Notes: generated by a model not told the origin, from the letters alone. Positions 1 to 8,239 are shown, counted from the first letter of the stretch. The stretch: DNA of 64,000 bases from Prosthecomicrobium sp. N25 (GCF_037203705.1 NZ_JBBCAT010000001.1:2453418-2517417), one strand, 5' to 3'. Made by a program: numbers and translations.

Positions 1-913
1 GCCCCTCGTCGTAGGAGGGCAGCACCAGCACGTCCGCGCAGCCGAGAAGCCGGCGTGCCGCGTCCTGGTCGACCCAGCCCTCGAACGAGACCCGGCCCGC
101 GACGCCGAGTTTCTCGGCCAGCGTCCGATAGCGGGCGACGTCGCCCCCGCCCGCGAAGGCGAGCCGCCAGTCGGGCAGGGCCGGGTCGAGGCTCGCCGCC
201 GCAGCGATCAGGTCGGAGACGCCCTTGCGCTCGAGCAGGTTGCCGAGGAAGAGCAGGCGCACGGGCTCGCCCGCCGACGCGCGGTCGCGCCGGTCCGCGG
301 CGTCCACCGGAACGCCGTTCCAGAGGACGTCGACCCGATCCGCCGGGACGCCCAACTCGACGACCACCCACGCCCGCCAGGCCTCGCCGAGGACGGCCAC
401 CCGCGTCGCCGCCCGGAACGGCAGCCGGATGAGCGCGCGGAGCAGGCGGCCGCCGCGCGCGTAGGCGTGGTGCAGCTCGACGGCGTGGAGATGCAAGAGC
501 GCCGGCCCGCCGACGAGCCGGGTGGCGAGCACGACGGCGCCCTTGCGCGCCGCGCTCGCCTTGTCTCCGAAGTTCACGTGCACCAGCCCCAGCCGGCCGG
601 TGAACCGCGCCGCCCAGATCAGCGCGATGGCGCGCAGCGTGAGGAGCAGCGACCGGACGAAGCCGCCGTCGTCGCGCGTCACCAGGGGCACGATCCGCAG
701 GCCGGCGTACCGGCCGGCGCCGTGCTGGACGATATAGTCCTTCACCCGCCCCATTCCGCCGCCGGACTGCCCGTCGGGCGCGACCACGAAGCAGATCCGC
801 TCCGCGGCGTGGCCCGGGGCGACGCCCCGCCCGGCCGGGCGCTGTCCTCGACGGGGCTCGGGGCCCCCCCGGGACCCGGCTCCGTCCAAGGCGCCCGTAG
901 GACGGCTCGTCAT
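1..913 (-). CDS. GT4-family glycosyltransferase (3' part missing)
   Basis: Partial gene running off the left edge; it starts at an ATG at 913 that overlaps the stop of the upstream gene (ATGA). The reading frame stays open to base 2. The visible 304 residues contain an N-terminal Rossmann-like half, then the linker-type motif LFLGNLLERKGV that begins the nucleotide-sugar-binding half of family 4 (GT-B) glycosyltransferases, and near the edge LPSYDEG, the acidic donor-binding motif region of this family. It should transfer a sugar from a nucleotide donor onto a lipid-linked polysaccharide intermediate at the cytoplasmic membrane face. It is the last visible gene of the minus-strand exopolysaccharide cluster. 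The specific donor sugar cannot be told. Confidence 0.85.
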   Translation of the reverse strand, partial: MTSRPTGALDGAGSRGGPEPRRGQRPAGRGVAPGHAAERICFVVAPDGQSGGGMGRVKDYIVQHGAGRYAGLRIVPLVTRDDGGFVRSLLLTLRAIALIWAARFTGRLGLVHVNFGDKASAARKGAVVLATRLVGGPALLHLHAVELHHAYARGGRLLRALIRLPFRAATRVAVLGEAWRAWVVVELGVPADRVDVLWNGVPVDAADRRDRASAGEPVRLLFLGNLLERKGVSDLIAAAASLDPALPDWRLAFAGGGDVARYRTLAEKLGVAGRVSFEGWVDQDAARRLLGCADVLVLPSYDEG

Positions 914-1815
914 CACGCCGCCGGAACCGGGTGGGCGATCGTCCCGCTCTCCGGGGCCGGGAAATGCCGCGCGATCGCGGCCGCCGTCTTGCGGATGTTC
1001 TCCCGCCCCGACGCCCCGAAGACGATCGCCTCGACCCGCTTCAGCCCCGCCACATACGCGATCGCCTCGTCGGCCGGGATCGCCCCCGAGGCCAGCACCG
1101 ACATGGCGATCGGCCGGAAGCGCCGCGTCGCGATCGTCTCCTCGTAGAGCGCGATGCCGCCGCTCATGCGGAAGCCGATCTTGTTGATGTTCGAGCAGAC
1201 GATCGGGTTGTCGATGCCGAGCCGGTCCAGCACGTCGAGCAGGCGCGGCGTGTTCATGGTGATGAAGCCCGGCTCGGCGCCGTAGGCCTCGCCGACATGG
1301 TCCGCGAAGATCCTGAAGGCCTGGTCGAAGCCCATGCCCAGGAGAAGGTCGGTCACCACGTTCTGGATGAAGATCACCGGGGTGCTCAGCCCGCGGAACA
1401 TCGACATCTCGGCATCGATCAGGAGCTTGGCGATATTCGTCACGTCCTTGGTGGCGAGCGAGGTCGCGCCCCTCAGGAGCCCGGAGAGCGCGCCGCCCTG
1501 GGGAAGGAACCGTCGCAAGGCCTCCAGCATGCCGTGCTCGGTGACGGCGTTGGCGTATTTGTGCGCATAGGGCATGCAGGGGTAGAAGACGAAGTCCCGG
1601 TACCGGTCCGGGTTGGCCCGCACGTGGTCGCAGATCTGGGCGATCCGGTCGTGGGTCGTGCACATGAAGGTGCGGATGCCCTCGTCATAGGCCATGTCGA
1701 GAACGCGGATGATCTCGCCGAAGTCCTGGAACCGCATCGCCTGCGCGCGCGCCTTCTCCTCCGACATGTGGTTGACCCCGAAGAACTGATTGTCGCCGAA
1801 CAGGATTCGGTCCAC
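913..1815 (-). CDS. Conserved protein of exopolysaccharide cluster, possible TIM-barrel (aldo/keto-reductase-like)
   Basis: 300 aa. A longer frame exists upstream, but it would overlap the end of the oxidoreductase gene; the GTG at 1815 has a GGAGG box 7 bases upstream and is preferred. Begins VDRILFGDNQFFGVNHM and ends with VFGASGRENIRKT, a pattern reminiscent of the first and last strands of aldo/keto-reductase-type TIM barrels, but I see no convincing catalytic tetrad, so the function is not assigned. It lies between a Gfo/Idh oxidoreductase (31 bases upstream) and a glycosyltransferase (4-base overlap), so a role in making or modifying an unusual sugar of the polysaccharide is a reasonable inference. 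Real gene: high; function: unknown. Confidence 0.8.
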   Translation of the reverse strand: MDRILFGDNQFFGVNHMSEEKARAQAMRFQDFGEIIRVLDMAYDEGIRTFMCTTHDRIAQICDHVRANPDRYRDFVFYPCMPYAHKYANAVTEHGMLEALRRFLPQGGALSGLLRGATSLATKDVTNIAKLLIDAEMSMFRGLSTPVIFIQNVVTDLLLGMGFDQAFRIFADHVGEAYGAEPGFITMNTPRLLDVLDRLGIDNPIVCSNINKIGFRMSGGIALYEETIATRRFRPIAMSVLASGAIPADEAIAYVAGLKRVEAIVFGASGRENIRKTAAAIARHFPAPESGTIAHPVPAA

Positions 1816-1846
1816 GGGCTGGCCTCCGGATGGGATCGACGATGGA

Positions 1847-2932
1847 TCAGGAAAAACGGAAGACGCGCTTGACGAGCCCGCCTCGGGCGGGGCGCGCCGC
1901 CGCCGGTTCCGCGCGCTCGCCGAGCGCATCGCGCTGGATCTGGTGGATTACCGTGTCCGTCAGCAGGGCGGAGGAGAAGGGCGAAACGTTCTCGATCGAC
2001 CGATTCTCGATCGACGAGAAGAAATGGTCCATCTGTGCGGAGTATTCCTCGCCCCGCAGATAGTAGCTGACTTCGGAGGTCAGATCCGTCGTGTAGCGGA
2101 CGTTCCAGCCGCTGTTCAGCCCCAGGGCGGCGCCGTTGCTTCCCCGGTAGAAGACCTGGATCTCCTGCCGGTCGGCCGTGATGCGGCCGTCCGTTCCCCA
2201 GACCGTGATCTTCATCGACATCTTGCGGAAGCTCTCGTCGCTCCAGTTGGCGGCGAGCTGCCCGCGCATGCCCTGGCCGTAGTCGAAGGTGGCGTAGACC
2301 TCGTCGTCGACGTCCGCCGAGTAGATCCGGTTCAGCACCGACCCGGAGACTGCCCGGGGCGGACCCACGAGGTAGTTCATCAGGTCGATCGCGTGCGAGG
2401 CGTAGTCGTAGAGGCAGCCCCCGCCCTCGCGCTTGTTGGCCCGCCACGTCGCCCCCTTCGGCTGCAGGACCACCGGTCCGTAGGCCTCCGCGCGAACATG
2501 GTGGACGCTCCCGATCGCGCCGGCCTGGAGCAGACGGTGCGCCTCCTGGAAAGCACCGACGAAGCGGTAGTGATACCCGACCTGGTTGACCACGCCCTGT
2601 GCCCGCGCGAGATCGACGAGCGACCGTGCTTCGTCGAGGTCGAGGCAGAACGGCTTTTCGCAGAAGACGTGCAGGCCGCGCTCCAGGGCGGCCCGGACGA
2701 TCTCGCCGTGGTAGCGCGACGGCGTGGAGATCACCACCGCGTCGAGCGCCTCGGAGGCGAGCAGCGTCTTGTAGTCCGTATAGGTCTTCAGGCCGGTATA
2801 CTTGGACAGCACGTCCAGGAGATAGCCGGCCGTGTCGCAGACCGCGACCAGCTCGACCGACGGGTGCGAGCGGACGATGGCGAGGTGGGAGATGCCCATC
2901 TTGCCCAGCCCGATCAGGGCGACACGGATCAT
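1847..2932 (-). CDS. Gfo/Idh/MocA-family NAD(P)-dependent sugar oxidoreductase
   Basis: 361 aa, usual family length. The N-terminal Rossmann fold shows GLGKMG at residues 7-12, followed by the family signature EKPF near residue 105 (the lysine is the usual active-site residue) and a GYHYRF segment at the domain junction. The C-terminal half is the mixed alpha/beta substrate domain. Members oxidise or reduce sugar rings, often nucleotide-sugar intermediates, and are common in surface-polysaccharide clusters. ATG start lies 3 bases after the stop of the pssE-like gene, so it is in the same operon. The particular sugar (for example an inositol, a uronic acid or a 3-keto sugar) cannot be read from sequence. 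Confidence 0.88.
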   Translation of the reverse strand: MIRVALIGLGKMGISHLAIVRSHPSVELVAVCDTAGYLLDVLSKYTGLKTYTDYKTLLASEALDAVVISTPSRYHGEIVRAALERGLHVFCEKPFCLDLDEARSLVDLARAQGVVNQVGYHYRFVGAFQEAHRLLQAGAIGSVHHVRAEAYGPVVLQPKGATWRANKREGGGCLYDYASHAIDLMNYLVGPPRAVSGSVLNRIYSADVDDEVYATFDYGQGMRGQLAANWSDESFRKMSMKITVWGTDGRITADRQEIQVFYRGSNGAALGLNSGWNVRYTTDLTSEVSYYLRGEEYSAQMDHFFSSIENRSIENVSPFSSALLTDTVIHQIQRDALGERAEPAAARPARGGLVKRVFRFS

Positions 2933-2935
2933 GGC

Positions 2936-3469
2936 TCAGCCTCGCGTCAAGGTGGAGTTGGAGGAGGGTTTCGGCGGGTCCCTGCGGACCGCGTCCGCGA
3001 TGGCGCGCCGGAGGCGGTCCGTGAAGGCTCGGGGCGCGGTCTTCGAGAAGCCGTCCCCGCTGGGTCTCAGCCCCCGCCCTTCCGCGATCTTGGCGGCGAG
3101 GTCCTCGTCCTTCTCGCAGACCACGATCCCCGGCTTGCCGCGCAGCCAGGCGGCCGTGTGCAGCTGGTGGTCGGTCGTGTGCTCGCGGAGCGCCGCGTAG
3201 CGGGGCACGATCACGATCGGCTTGGCGTGCTCGAAGGCCGCGAACACCGTGCCGGTGCCGGCATGGGAGACGATGAGCGAGGCCGAGGCGACCTTCTCCT
3301 CGAAGCTCCGCCCGTCGAGCATGCGGCTCCAGGGCACATGGACCGGCTCGTAGCGACCCGTACCGATCTGGATGTGCGCCTCCTCTTCCGGATGGGCGGC
3401 CGCCCATGCGTCGAAGCTGCGCACCAGCCGGTCGAACGGCAGCATGGAGCCAACGGTTACGAAGATCAG
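2936..3469 (-). CDS. pssE: PssE-like glycosyltransferase subunit (Alg13-type, C-terminal GT28 half)
   Basis: About 177 aa. Contains IFVTVGSMLPFDRLVRSFD at the start and the GT28 donor-binding region SHAGTGTVFAAFEHAKPIVIVPR, as in Alg13/PssE, which pairs with the membrane-anchored Alg14/PssD half encoded just upstream. Together they form a two-subunit GT-B enzyme adding an early sugar to the undecaprenyl-linked exopolysaccharide intermediate. The start is unusual: homology begins right at the stop of pssD, and the only initiator-like codon there is CTG at 3469, overlapping the upstream TGA, with a G-rich box before it; otherwise an ATG at 3526 inside pssD would be used. Translational coupling is likely. 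Confidence 0.85.
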   Translation of the reverse strand: MIFVTVGSMLPFDRLVRSFDAWAAAHPEEEAHIQIGTGRYEPVHVPWSRMLDGRSFEEKVASASLIVSHAGTGTVFAAFEHAKPIVIVPRYAALREHTTDHQLHTAAWLRGKPGIVVCEKDEDLAAKIAEGRGLRPSGDGFSKTAPRAFTDRLRRAIADAVRRDPPKPSSNSTLTRG

Positions 3470-3936
3470 AGCACCGCCCCCCAATGCTGGGGGCCCTTCG
3501 GGCCGGCGAGATGGGGCCATTGGGTCAGCCACTCGTCCGCGAACCAGCGCGCGGCCGACCCCGAGGAGGACAGCCGATCGCAATTCGCGATGCTGTCGAT
3601 CCAGATGGTCTTCGACCGCAGGAGCAGCTTCGCCAGCGCCATGCACAGGAGGGCGGGCGCCGACCCGGTGGTGACCACGACCGCCGGGCGCTCGCTCCAG
3701 AGGATCTTCAGGAGCCGCAGGGTCAGCAGGGGCAGGGAGCCGAGGGCGAAGCGGCTGAAGTCCGGGAAGGTGTGGAAGCGCATGCCCGGCACGTCGGCGC
3801 GGGAGGTCTCGAGGACGGTCGCGTAGGCGACGTCGAAGCCCTCGAAGGCCGGCATGATCCGCCGCATCTCGATCCAGTGTCCGCCGCCCGATGCGATCGC
3901 GAGCACGGTTCCTTGACGGGATGTCCGAAATGGCAT
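3466..3936 (-). CDS. pssD: PssD-like glycosyltransferase subunit (Alg14-type membrane half)
   Basis: 156 aa, typical for PssD/Alg14. The N-terminus has VLAIASGGGHWIEM, the glycine-rich SGGGH loop diagnostic of Alg14/PssD proteins. A hydrophobic stretch (residues about 68-80 and 88-106) would dock it to the membrane, followed by IWIDSIANCDRLSSSG, also conserved in the family. It recruits the catalytic Alg13-like partner encoded immediately downstream (stop codon overlaps the partner's proposed CTG start). Role: second or early glycosyl transfer in exopolysaccharide repeat-unit assembly. The 70-base gap to the upstream NusG-like gene contains no obvious terminator, so it is probably cotranscribed with it. 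Confidence 0.88.
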   Translation of the reverse strand: MPFRTSRQGTVLAIASGGGHWIEMRRIMPAFEGFDVAYATVLETSRADVPGMRFHTFPDFSRFALGSLPLLTLRLLKILWSERPAVVVTTGSAPALLCMALAKLLLRSKTIWIDSIANCDRLSSSGSAARWFADEWLTQWPHLAGPKGPQHWGAVL

Positions 3937-4005
3937 GGGGCGAGGACGAGGGGATCTGGCGAGGGGGCCGGGCGGCGCGGTCGGCCGCGGGACGGAACGG
4001 GGGTG

Positions 4006-4554
4006 TCAGGCCGGGATGAGCGCGTCGAGGGTTGAGGTGACCCGGAAGCCGCCATTGAGGACGTCGAGGAGCAGCTTCACCCGCCCCTTCCCGTCGAGGG
4101 ATTGCAGGACGCCGAGCGCGTCAGCGAAAGGCCCGGACACGAGCCGGACGCGATCGCCCTCCTGCAGACCCGACCGGAAGCGGATCAGTCCGCCGTCGTC
4201 CGCCGAGGCGATCAGGCTCTCCACCACGCCGCCGAGCACCGGCTTCGGGCCCTCGCCCTCCATGATCAGCGACGTCACGCCGATGGTGCCATTCACGGAC
4301 CGCCAGCGCTGCCGGCCGGTGTCCAGTTCCACGAAGACGTAGCGGGGAAAAAGCGGCGCCCGGATCTGCTCGAAGCGCCGGGCATGCCGGCGCGTCGCCG
4401 TGATGCGGGGCAGGAAGGTCCGGAAGCCCTGGCGGGCCAGGTTCACCTCCGCGACCGCTTCCTTGTGGGGCAAGGTCGCCGCCACGTACCAGCGTGTCGT
4501 CCCGAGGGCCACGCCGGGCGCCGCCGGCCGGCCGTCCTCCGTCTCGCCGCTCAT
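4006..4554 (-). CDS. NusG/RfaH-type transcription antitermination paralog
   Basis: 182 aa, NusG-family length. The NGN domain (residues about 20-115) starts with TRWYVAATLPHKEAVAEVNLARQGF, the usual W-Y-x2-T/A-x3-E/K-x3-A-x3-L-x2-G/Q-F pattern, and includes LFPRYVFVELD; a KOW-type C-terminal domain follows with EGDRVRLVSGPFADALGVLQSL. Such specialised NusG paralogs, at the head of long polysaccharide operons, load onto RNA polymerase at a leader pause and suppress termination inside that operon. It is the first gene of the minus-strand cluster and lies about 400 bases downstream of an exact 12-base ops-like element (4957-4968). It is distinct from housekeeping NusG, which normally sits by secE/rplK. 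Confidence 0.9.
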   Translation of the reverse strand: MSGETEDGRPAAPGVALGTTRWYVAATLPHKEAVAEVNLARQGFRTFLPRITATRRHARRFEQIRAPLFPRYVFVELDTGRQRWRSVNGTIGVTSLIMEGEGPKPVLGGVVESLIASADDGGLIRFRSGLQEGDRVRLVSGPFADALGVLQSLDGKGRVKLLLDVLNGGFRVTSTLDALIPA

Positions 4555-4956
4555 CGCATCCCTCCGGTGCCGTCCGCCCGGGTGCCCGAACCACCTCCTG
4601 CGCCCCTGTCGCGGTCGACTCGCCGGGCGACCCGCGACGCCTGGACAGTGCAGCGAGTCCCCGGCCCGTCCGGTGCGCGAGGGGCTCGGCGGCGCGCTCG
4701 CCCGCCGCTGGCAGCAAGCAAGGTTGCAGTAATCATGATCTACGAACGCGTGAAAACGAAGTTGATCGCATCGGCGGTCATAGGCGCCCGCGGGCTCGTC
4801 ATGAGATGGATCGACCCCGCCGTTGTGGTCCTACGGGGCGATTCCCGACATCCCGGGGACGCCCGCGTTTGCAATGCAGCATGGCGCAAGGTTCGGCGTG
4901 GATCGGTGGTCCGGCGCTCCGTCCCAGTCCGACTTCGCGCCACCGACCGCTTTCGC

Positions 4957-4968
4957 CACGCTACCGCC
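4957..4968 (-). promoter_or_regulatory. ops-like antitermination recruitment element
   Basis: On the minus strand, the direction of transcription of the exopolysaccharide operon, the sequence reads GGCGGTAGCGTG. This matches at all 12 positions the ops core (GGCGGTAG with TG at positions 11-12) known from enterobacterial JUMPstart leaders, where RfaH binds the non-template strand of a paused polymerase. It lies 402 bases upstream of the NusG/RfaH-type gene. Flanking bases do not match the rest of JUMPstart. Function in this organism is inferred. Confidence 0.55.
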
Positions 4969-5516
4969 ATCGGGGTGACTGCCCTCCAGCCGCCCTGTGT
5001 GACGCGCAAAATTTCAGGCCGGAGCCTGCCGAAAAAGGGACCGGGATCACCCGTTGTGGAGGCGTGGGCCGCCTCATTCTCGGGAGTTCCCGACGCAGCC
5101 GTATGCAAGAAGGCCCGTGAGGAACCTCCATTACGTTACGGTAGCAGCAAGAAAAGCGGCCTTGGCGCTTCGACACAATACCCCAAACGGTGTAGAGCTG
5201 GCTAAGAATTGGGCGCGGTCAAGAATTAAGCGGTCGATTGGCTCGCCGCGGCCCCGTGACAGGGCGGCTGCCGCGCGCCGGCGGGTGACCCGGCGTCGGC
5301 TCACACGGGGCGCCCGGCCCTGCCCGACGGCGGGTTCAATGCCGCAAGACCCTGGCGAGGGTCCGCGTCGACGGCGGGTGACGAGCATCGCCACCCGAAG
5401 CCTTTCGGTCAAGCCGCGTCGCTGCGTCGCAGCATTGAAAAGCCCCGCGTCTGACGCGCGACGTACAACTCAGGCGGGATTCAGAGGATAAAGCATCCAT
5501 GGCGAGTTATTCTCTG

Positions 5517-5533
5517 TCACATCTTGCATGTGA
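5517..5533. promoter_or_regulatory. Inverted repeat TCACAT-N5-ATGTGA
   Basis: A perfect 6-base inverted repeat with a 5-base spacer, 100 bases upstream of the LuxR-type gene in an A+T-rich stretch. It could be a dimeric regulator site. No particular regulator can be named, and the half-sites are in the opposite order to a CRP box. Confidence 0.3.
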
Positions 5534-5633
5534 GAAAAAGGGACCTTGTCTTTCGAGGCAATCCGAAGAAAATGAGGGAACGACAGAGATGTTGCTTCAG
5601 AATTTGCGTGAAAAACTTTAGGCAAAGTGGAAT

Positions 5634-6779
5634 ATGTTGAGGGATACGCACTCCGTCACGGCGCGATCGCGGCCGGCAGCGATGGCCGGGTCGGCTTCGC
5701 CGTCGAACGAACGGGACGGTCCGACGGGTCAGGCTCCGCGGGGTCTCCGCGCCGGCGACGGGACAAGGTCGGTGGGGCAGGGTGCGGGTCTCCCGGAGGA
5801 TGCGCGTGTCCGGATCGATGCCGCGGACGACCTCCAGATCGTCGCGGAGCTGTCTGAGGCCATCCTGGCGGTAGGGGCCGATCCGACGCGGGCGGACGCC
5901 GCGCTCGCGCTGCTGCTGGCCCGTCTTCCGGGCCTGGCGGGGGGACTGTCCGGCCGTCCCGGCTCCGCGCTGGAAAGCCTCGCCGCCCTGGCGGGAGAGC
6001 CTGGCTCGCCCGGCACCGGGATCCTGAGCCCTCCTCCGGACCGGGTGCGGACGGGCCGGGCCGACGGCGACGGGCCGGCCCTGGCGGTTCGCGACGGCCC
6101 GGATGCGATCCGGATCCTGGCCGCGCTTCGGCCGAGCCTCCGTGCGGCCCTGCGCCTCGGCGGCCCGAACTCCGTGGGTGCGGAGGCCGGCCTGCCCGAT
6201 CTGCGCCGCATCGTCGAGGCCATGCCGCTCCCCTGCCTCGCGGTCGATGGCGTCGCCCGCATCCTCGGCGCGAGCCCATCCGCCATCGGCCTGCTTGCCG
6301 GAACGGGCCCGCTCGCCGACCAGGACGGCCGGCTCGTGCCGCGCGGGCCTGCCCTCCCGGCGGACGAACTGACGGCGGCGATCCACGGCGCCCTGCGCCC
6401 GGGCGCGACAGAGCACCGGCTGCCCGTCCGCGATCCCTCCGGCAGGCTGCGCGGCCTCGTCTGCGTGGCGCCGCCCGCCTGTCCCCCGCCCGTCCCCGGG
6501 GAGGCGCCCGCGGCCCCGGCCGGCTTCGTCGTCGTCGTCCTGCGCGGCTTCGACCCGCCCGGTCCGGAGCTCCGCAGGTCTCTCGCCGACGTGTTCGGGC
6601 TCACGCCGTCCGAGGCGGAGATTTCGCTCAGGCTGGCGAACGGACAGACCCTGGCCGAACTTTCGAACGACCTGGGCATATCGACCCAGACCGCGCGAAA
6701 GCACGTCAACAACATCTTTGACAAGACGGGCTGCCGGCGCCAGGCCGAGCTCGTCGCCAAGGTCCTCCTGCTGGCCTGA
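5634..6779 (+). CDS. LuxR-family (HTH) transcriptional regulator
   Basis: 381 aa. The C-terminal 65 residues are a LuxR/GerE helix-turn-helix: FGLTPSEAEISLRLANGQTL, then ISTQTARKHVNNIFDKTG. The rest has no recognised receiver or acyl-homoserine-lactone domain; a middle segment (about residues 195-290, VEAMPLPCLAVDG onwards) resembles the weak PAS-like region seen in other long LuxR proteins of Alphaproteobacteria. The first 60 residues are low-complexity, so the true start may be downstream of the ATG at 5634, which has only a weak ribosome site. It is divergent from the exopolysaccharide operon and may regulate it; this is positional inference. Confidence 0.8.
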   Translation: MLRDTHSVTARSRPAAMAGSASPSNERDGPTGQAPRGLRAGDGTRSVGQGAGLPEDARVRIDAADDLQIVAELSEAILAVGADPTRADAALALLLARLPGLAGGLSGRPGSALESLAALAGEPGSPGTGILSPPPDRVRTGRADGDGPALAVRDGPDAIRILAALRPSLRAALRLGGPNSVGAEAGLPDLRRIVEAMPLPCLAVDGVARILGASPSAIGLLAGTGPLADQDGRLVPRGPALPADELTAAIHGALRPGATEHRLPVRDPSGRLRGLVCVAPPACPPPVPGEAPAAPAGFVVVVLRGFDPPGPELRRSLADVFGLTPSEAEISLRLANGQTLAELSNDLGISTQTARKHVNNIFDKTGCRRQAELVAKVLLLA

Positions 6780-7056
6780 GGCGGCGATCGCCCGTACGGC
6801 CACCTCTCGTCCGGCGCCCGGGCCGAGCCGCCCCCTCCGCGCCCGATCTCCAGGCTCGCGTCGGTCTCCTTGACCTGGACGAGCGGCGCACGGGAGCGCG
6901 ACGGGCCCACCCGTTCTCGAGCCGCGTCCTCAACCGCCGACCGCCGCCGCGCCCCGTCCCGGTCCGACCCGCTTCCGCTTCCCGTCACGCTTTCCGCGTA
7001 ATCCGGCGGGATCGGGTTGACCGCACCCCGACGCTTCGTCTAGGGATTTCGTCGTC

Positions 7057-7150
7057 GGAGCCGTGGCCGAGAGGCTGAAGGCGGCGGTTTGCTAAACCGT
7101 TATACGGGCTTAAACCCGTATCGAGGGTTCGAATCCCTCCGGCTCCGCCA
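7057..7150 (+). tRNA. tRNA-Ser (anticodon GCT)
   Basis: Acceptor stem GGAGCCG pairs with CGGCTCC near the 3' end, followed by discriminator G and an encoded CCA. The anticodon loop reads TTTGCTAAA, giving GCT, which decodes AGC/AGU serine codons. A long variable arm (stem built from ACGGGCTTAAACCCGT) and the T-loop GGTTCGAATCC are present, as expected for a class II serine tRNA. Decayed phage genes start about 0.8 kb downstream, consistent with past integration near a tRNA, but no duplicated attachment site was seen. Confidence 0.95.
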
Positions 7151-7415
7151 TTCATCACGGCTTCTGACGCTCTGATGCGCTCGCCGAGACCGGAGGACGT
7201 CGAAGCTCTCCGGGCCGGCGGCGCGCCGGGCGCGCTCGACGACATCCCTACCCACGATCCCCGCCTGGTTGGAACCCCGAGTTTCGCGCCCGCCAAGAAC
7301 CGCCCGGGCTCACGCAGGTCAGTTTGCTGGACCAGCTTTTCGTCGGCCTCCAGCCCCCGACAAGGTTGAGCCGGCTGACGCCGTCCACCACGTGGACTTC
7401 CCGTCTCCGAGCGCG

Positions 7416-7616
7416 TCAGCAACCGCGATCCACCGCGTACTCAATCGCGCCGCGAGAGAGCCCCATGTCGGCAAGCAGGCGGTCGTCCATCGCCTCCAGC
7501 CGCTTCATGTCGGAGCGGTGCCGGAGGGACTTGGCGATCCGGGCGGCCGTACGGGCCAGCCAGTTCGCGTGAATGGGATCTTCGGTGATGGTTCCGATCA
7601 GTGTGGCGGTGCTCAT
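7416..7616 (-). CDS. DUF1127-domain small protein
   Basis: 66 aa from the ATG at 7616, which has an AGAGGAA ribosome site; a longer upstream extension is not needed. The C-terminal part RLEAMDDRLLADMGLSRGAI is the DUF1127 signature (L-x5-D-x-L-L-x-D-x-G-L-x-R). Such micro-proteins are abundant in Rhizobiales and some are RNA-binding or growth/phosphate-related regulators. It stands alone between a tRNA and phage remnants; specific role unknown. Confidence 0.85.
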   Translation of the reverse strand: MSTATLIGTITEDPIHANWLARTAARIAKSLRHRSDMKRLEAMDDRLLADMGLSRGAIEYAVDRGC

Positions 7617-7930
7617 GGCAATTCCTCTCGCTGTTGGGGCGAGCGGAATAGCAAACTGCCGACGAACCTCGCCTGAAGCCGCCGTTAAGCCGGTATTCAA
7701 GTCGGCAACATCAAAGGAGGCTGCCCATGCGAGAAGTGCGAGCGCCTACGTCACGAAGCACTGCATGGTCTCGACGATGGAGACGCGCCGGATCGGACCG
7801 AACCCGACGCCGCGCTCGGCCTCTTCGATCTACGACTACCCAAACGTGGCGGTTCTTGAGGATTTGGGTACCGCCCGGGAAGCTTGAGAAGCTCGCGGGC
7901 GCGGCTAGAGATGCATCGGTGGTGTTACAT

Positions 7931-8239
7931 ATGACTTCCGCGCCGTTTGCGCCGATGATGTGGGTAGAGCCGGGAATGTCAAATTGGGCCTACCGCGATC
8001 GCGTTTCATACCCGCGCTGGGCCAACGAAGACCACATTGAGCCGGTCCCTGGCAGCGCCGTCGACTTTAACCAAGTGGAGCAGTGCATCCGGGATCTCTG
8101 CGATCGCTTCGACGTGCGAGACTTCGCCTTCGATCCGCAACTCGGGCCGCAAATGTTGACGGGCCTGCAGGAAGACGGCTTTCTGGTCACTGCAATGCGC
8201 CAGGTTCTGACCGCCGCGATGTCCGCTCCACCAGCTTGA
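7931..8239 (+). pseudogene. Phage terminase large-subunit remnant (HK97-type)
   Basis: Only the mid/C-terminal part is recognisable: WVEPGMSNWAYRDRVSYPRW, then EHIEPVPGSAVDF-like (DHIEPVPGSAVDF), FDVRDFAFDPQ and LQEDGFLVTAMRQ. This order, W...G-x-I...T/V-PG-x-x-(I/V)D, then I/F-A-F/Y-D, then L-x-x-x-G, is the nuclease-half pattern of HK97-like terminases. The ATPase half is missing and the sequence upstream in this frame is unrelated. It is a decayed prophage piece. A strong AAAGGAGG box at 7715-7722 upstream serves an ATG at 7727 whose product is not protein-like for about 65 residues. Confidence 0.6.

Larger units (their letters stand above)
4555..5633. other. Long divergent intergenic region
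   Basis: About 1.08 kb between the NusG-like gene (-) and the LuxR-type gene (+). No frame here has convincing coding character. It should hold the exopolysaccharide operon promoter and an untranslated leader with the ops-like element, and the LuxR gene promoter. The last 120 bases before 5634 are clearly more A+T-rich than the rest and include an inverted repeat at 5517-5533. Confidence 0.6.

Noticed and set aside
1473-3407. Long minus-strand open frame (644 codons) across the Gfo/Idh gene
   Set aside because: Low-complexity Arg/Gly/Pro-rich translation; it overlaps well-supported genes in other frames and is a G+C artefact.
4102-5205. 367-codon plus-strand frame over the NusG-like gene and leader
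   Set aside because: It is opposite to a motif-supported gene and becomes compositionally random in the leader.
5634-5690. Treating the LuxR-type protein as a quorum-sensing receptor
   Set aside because: No autoinducer-binding domain residues are visible; only the C-terminal helix-turn-helix is diagnostic.
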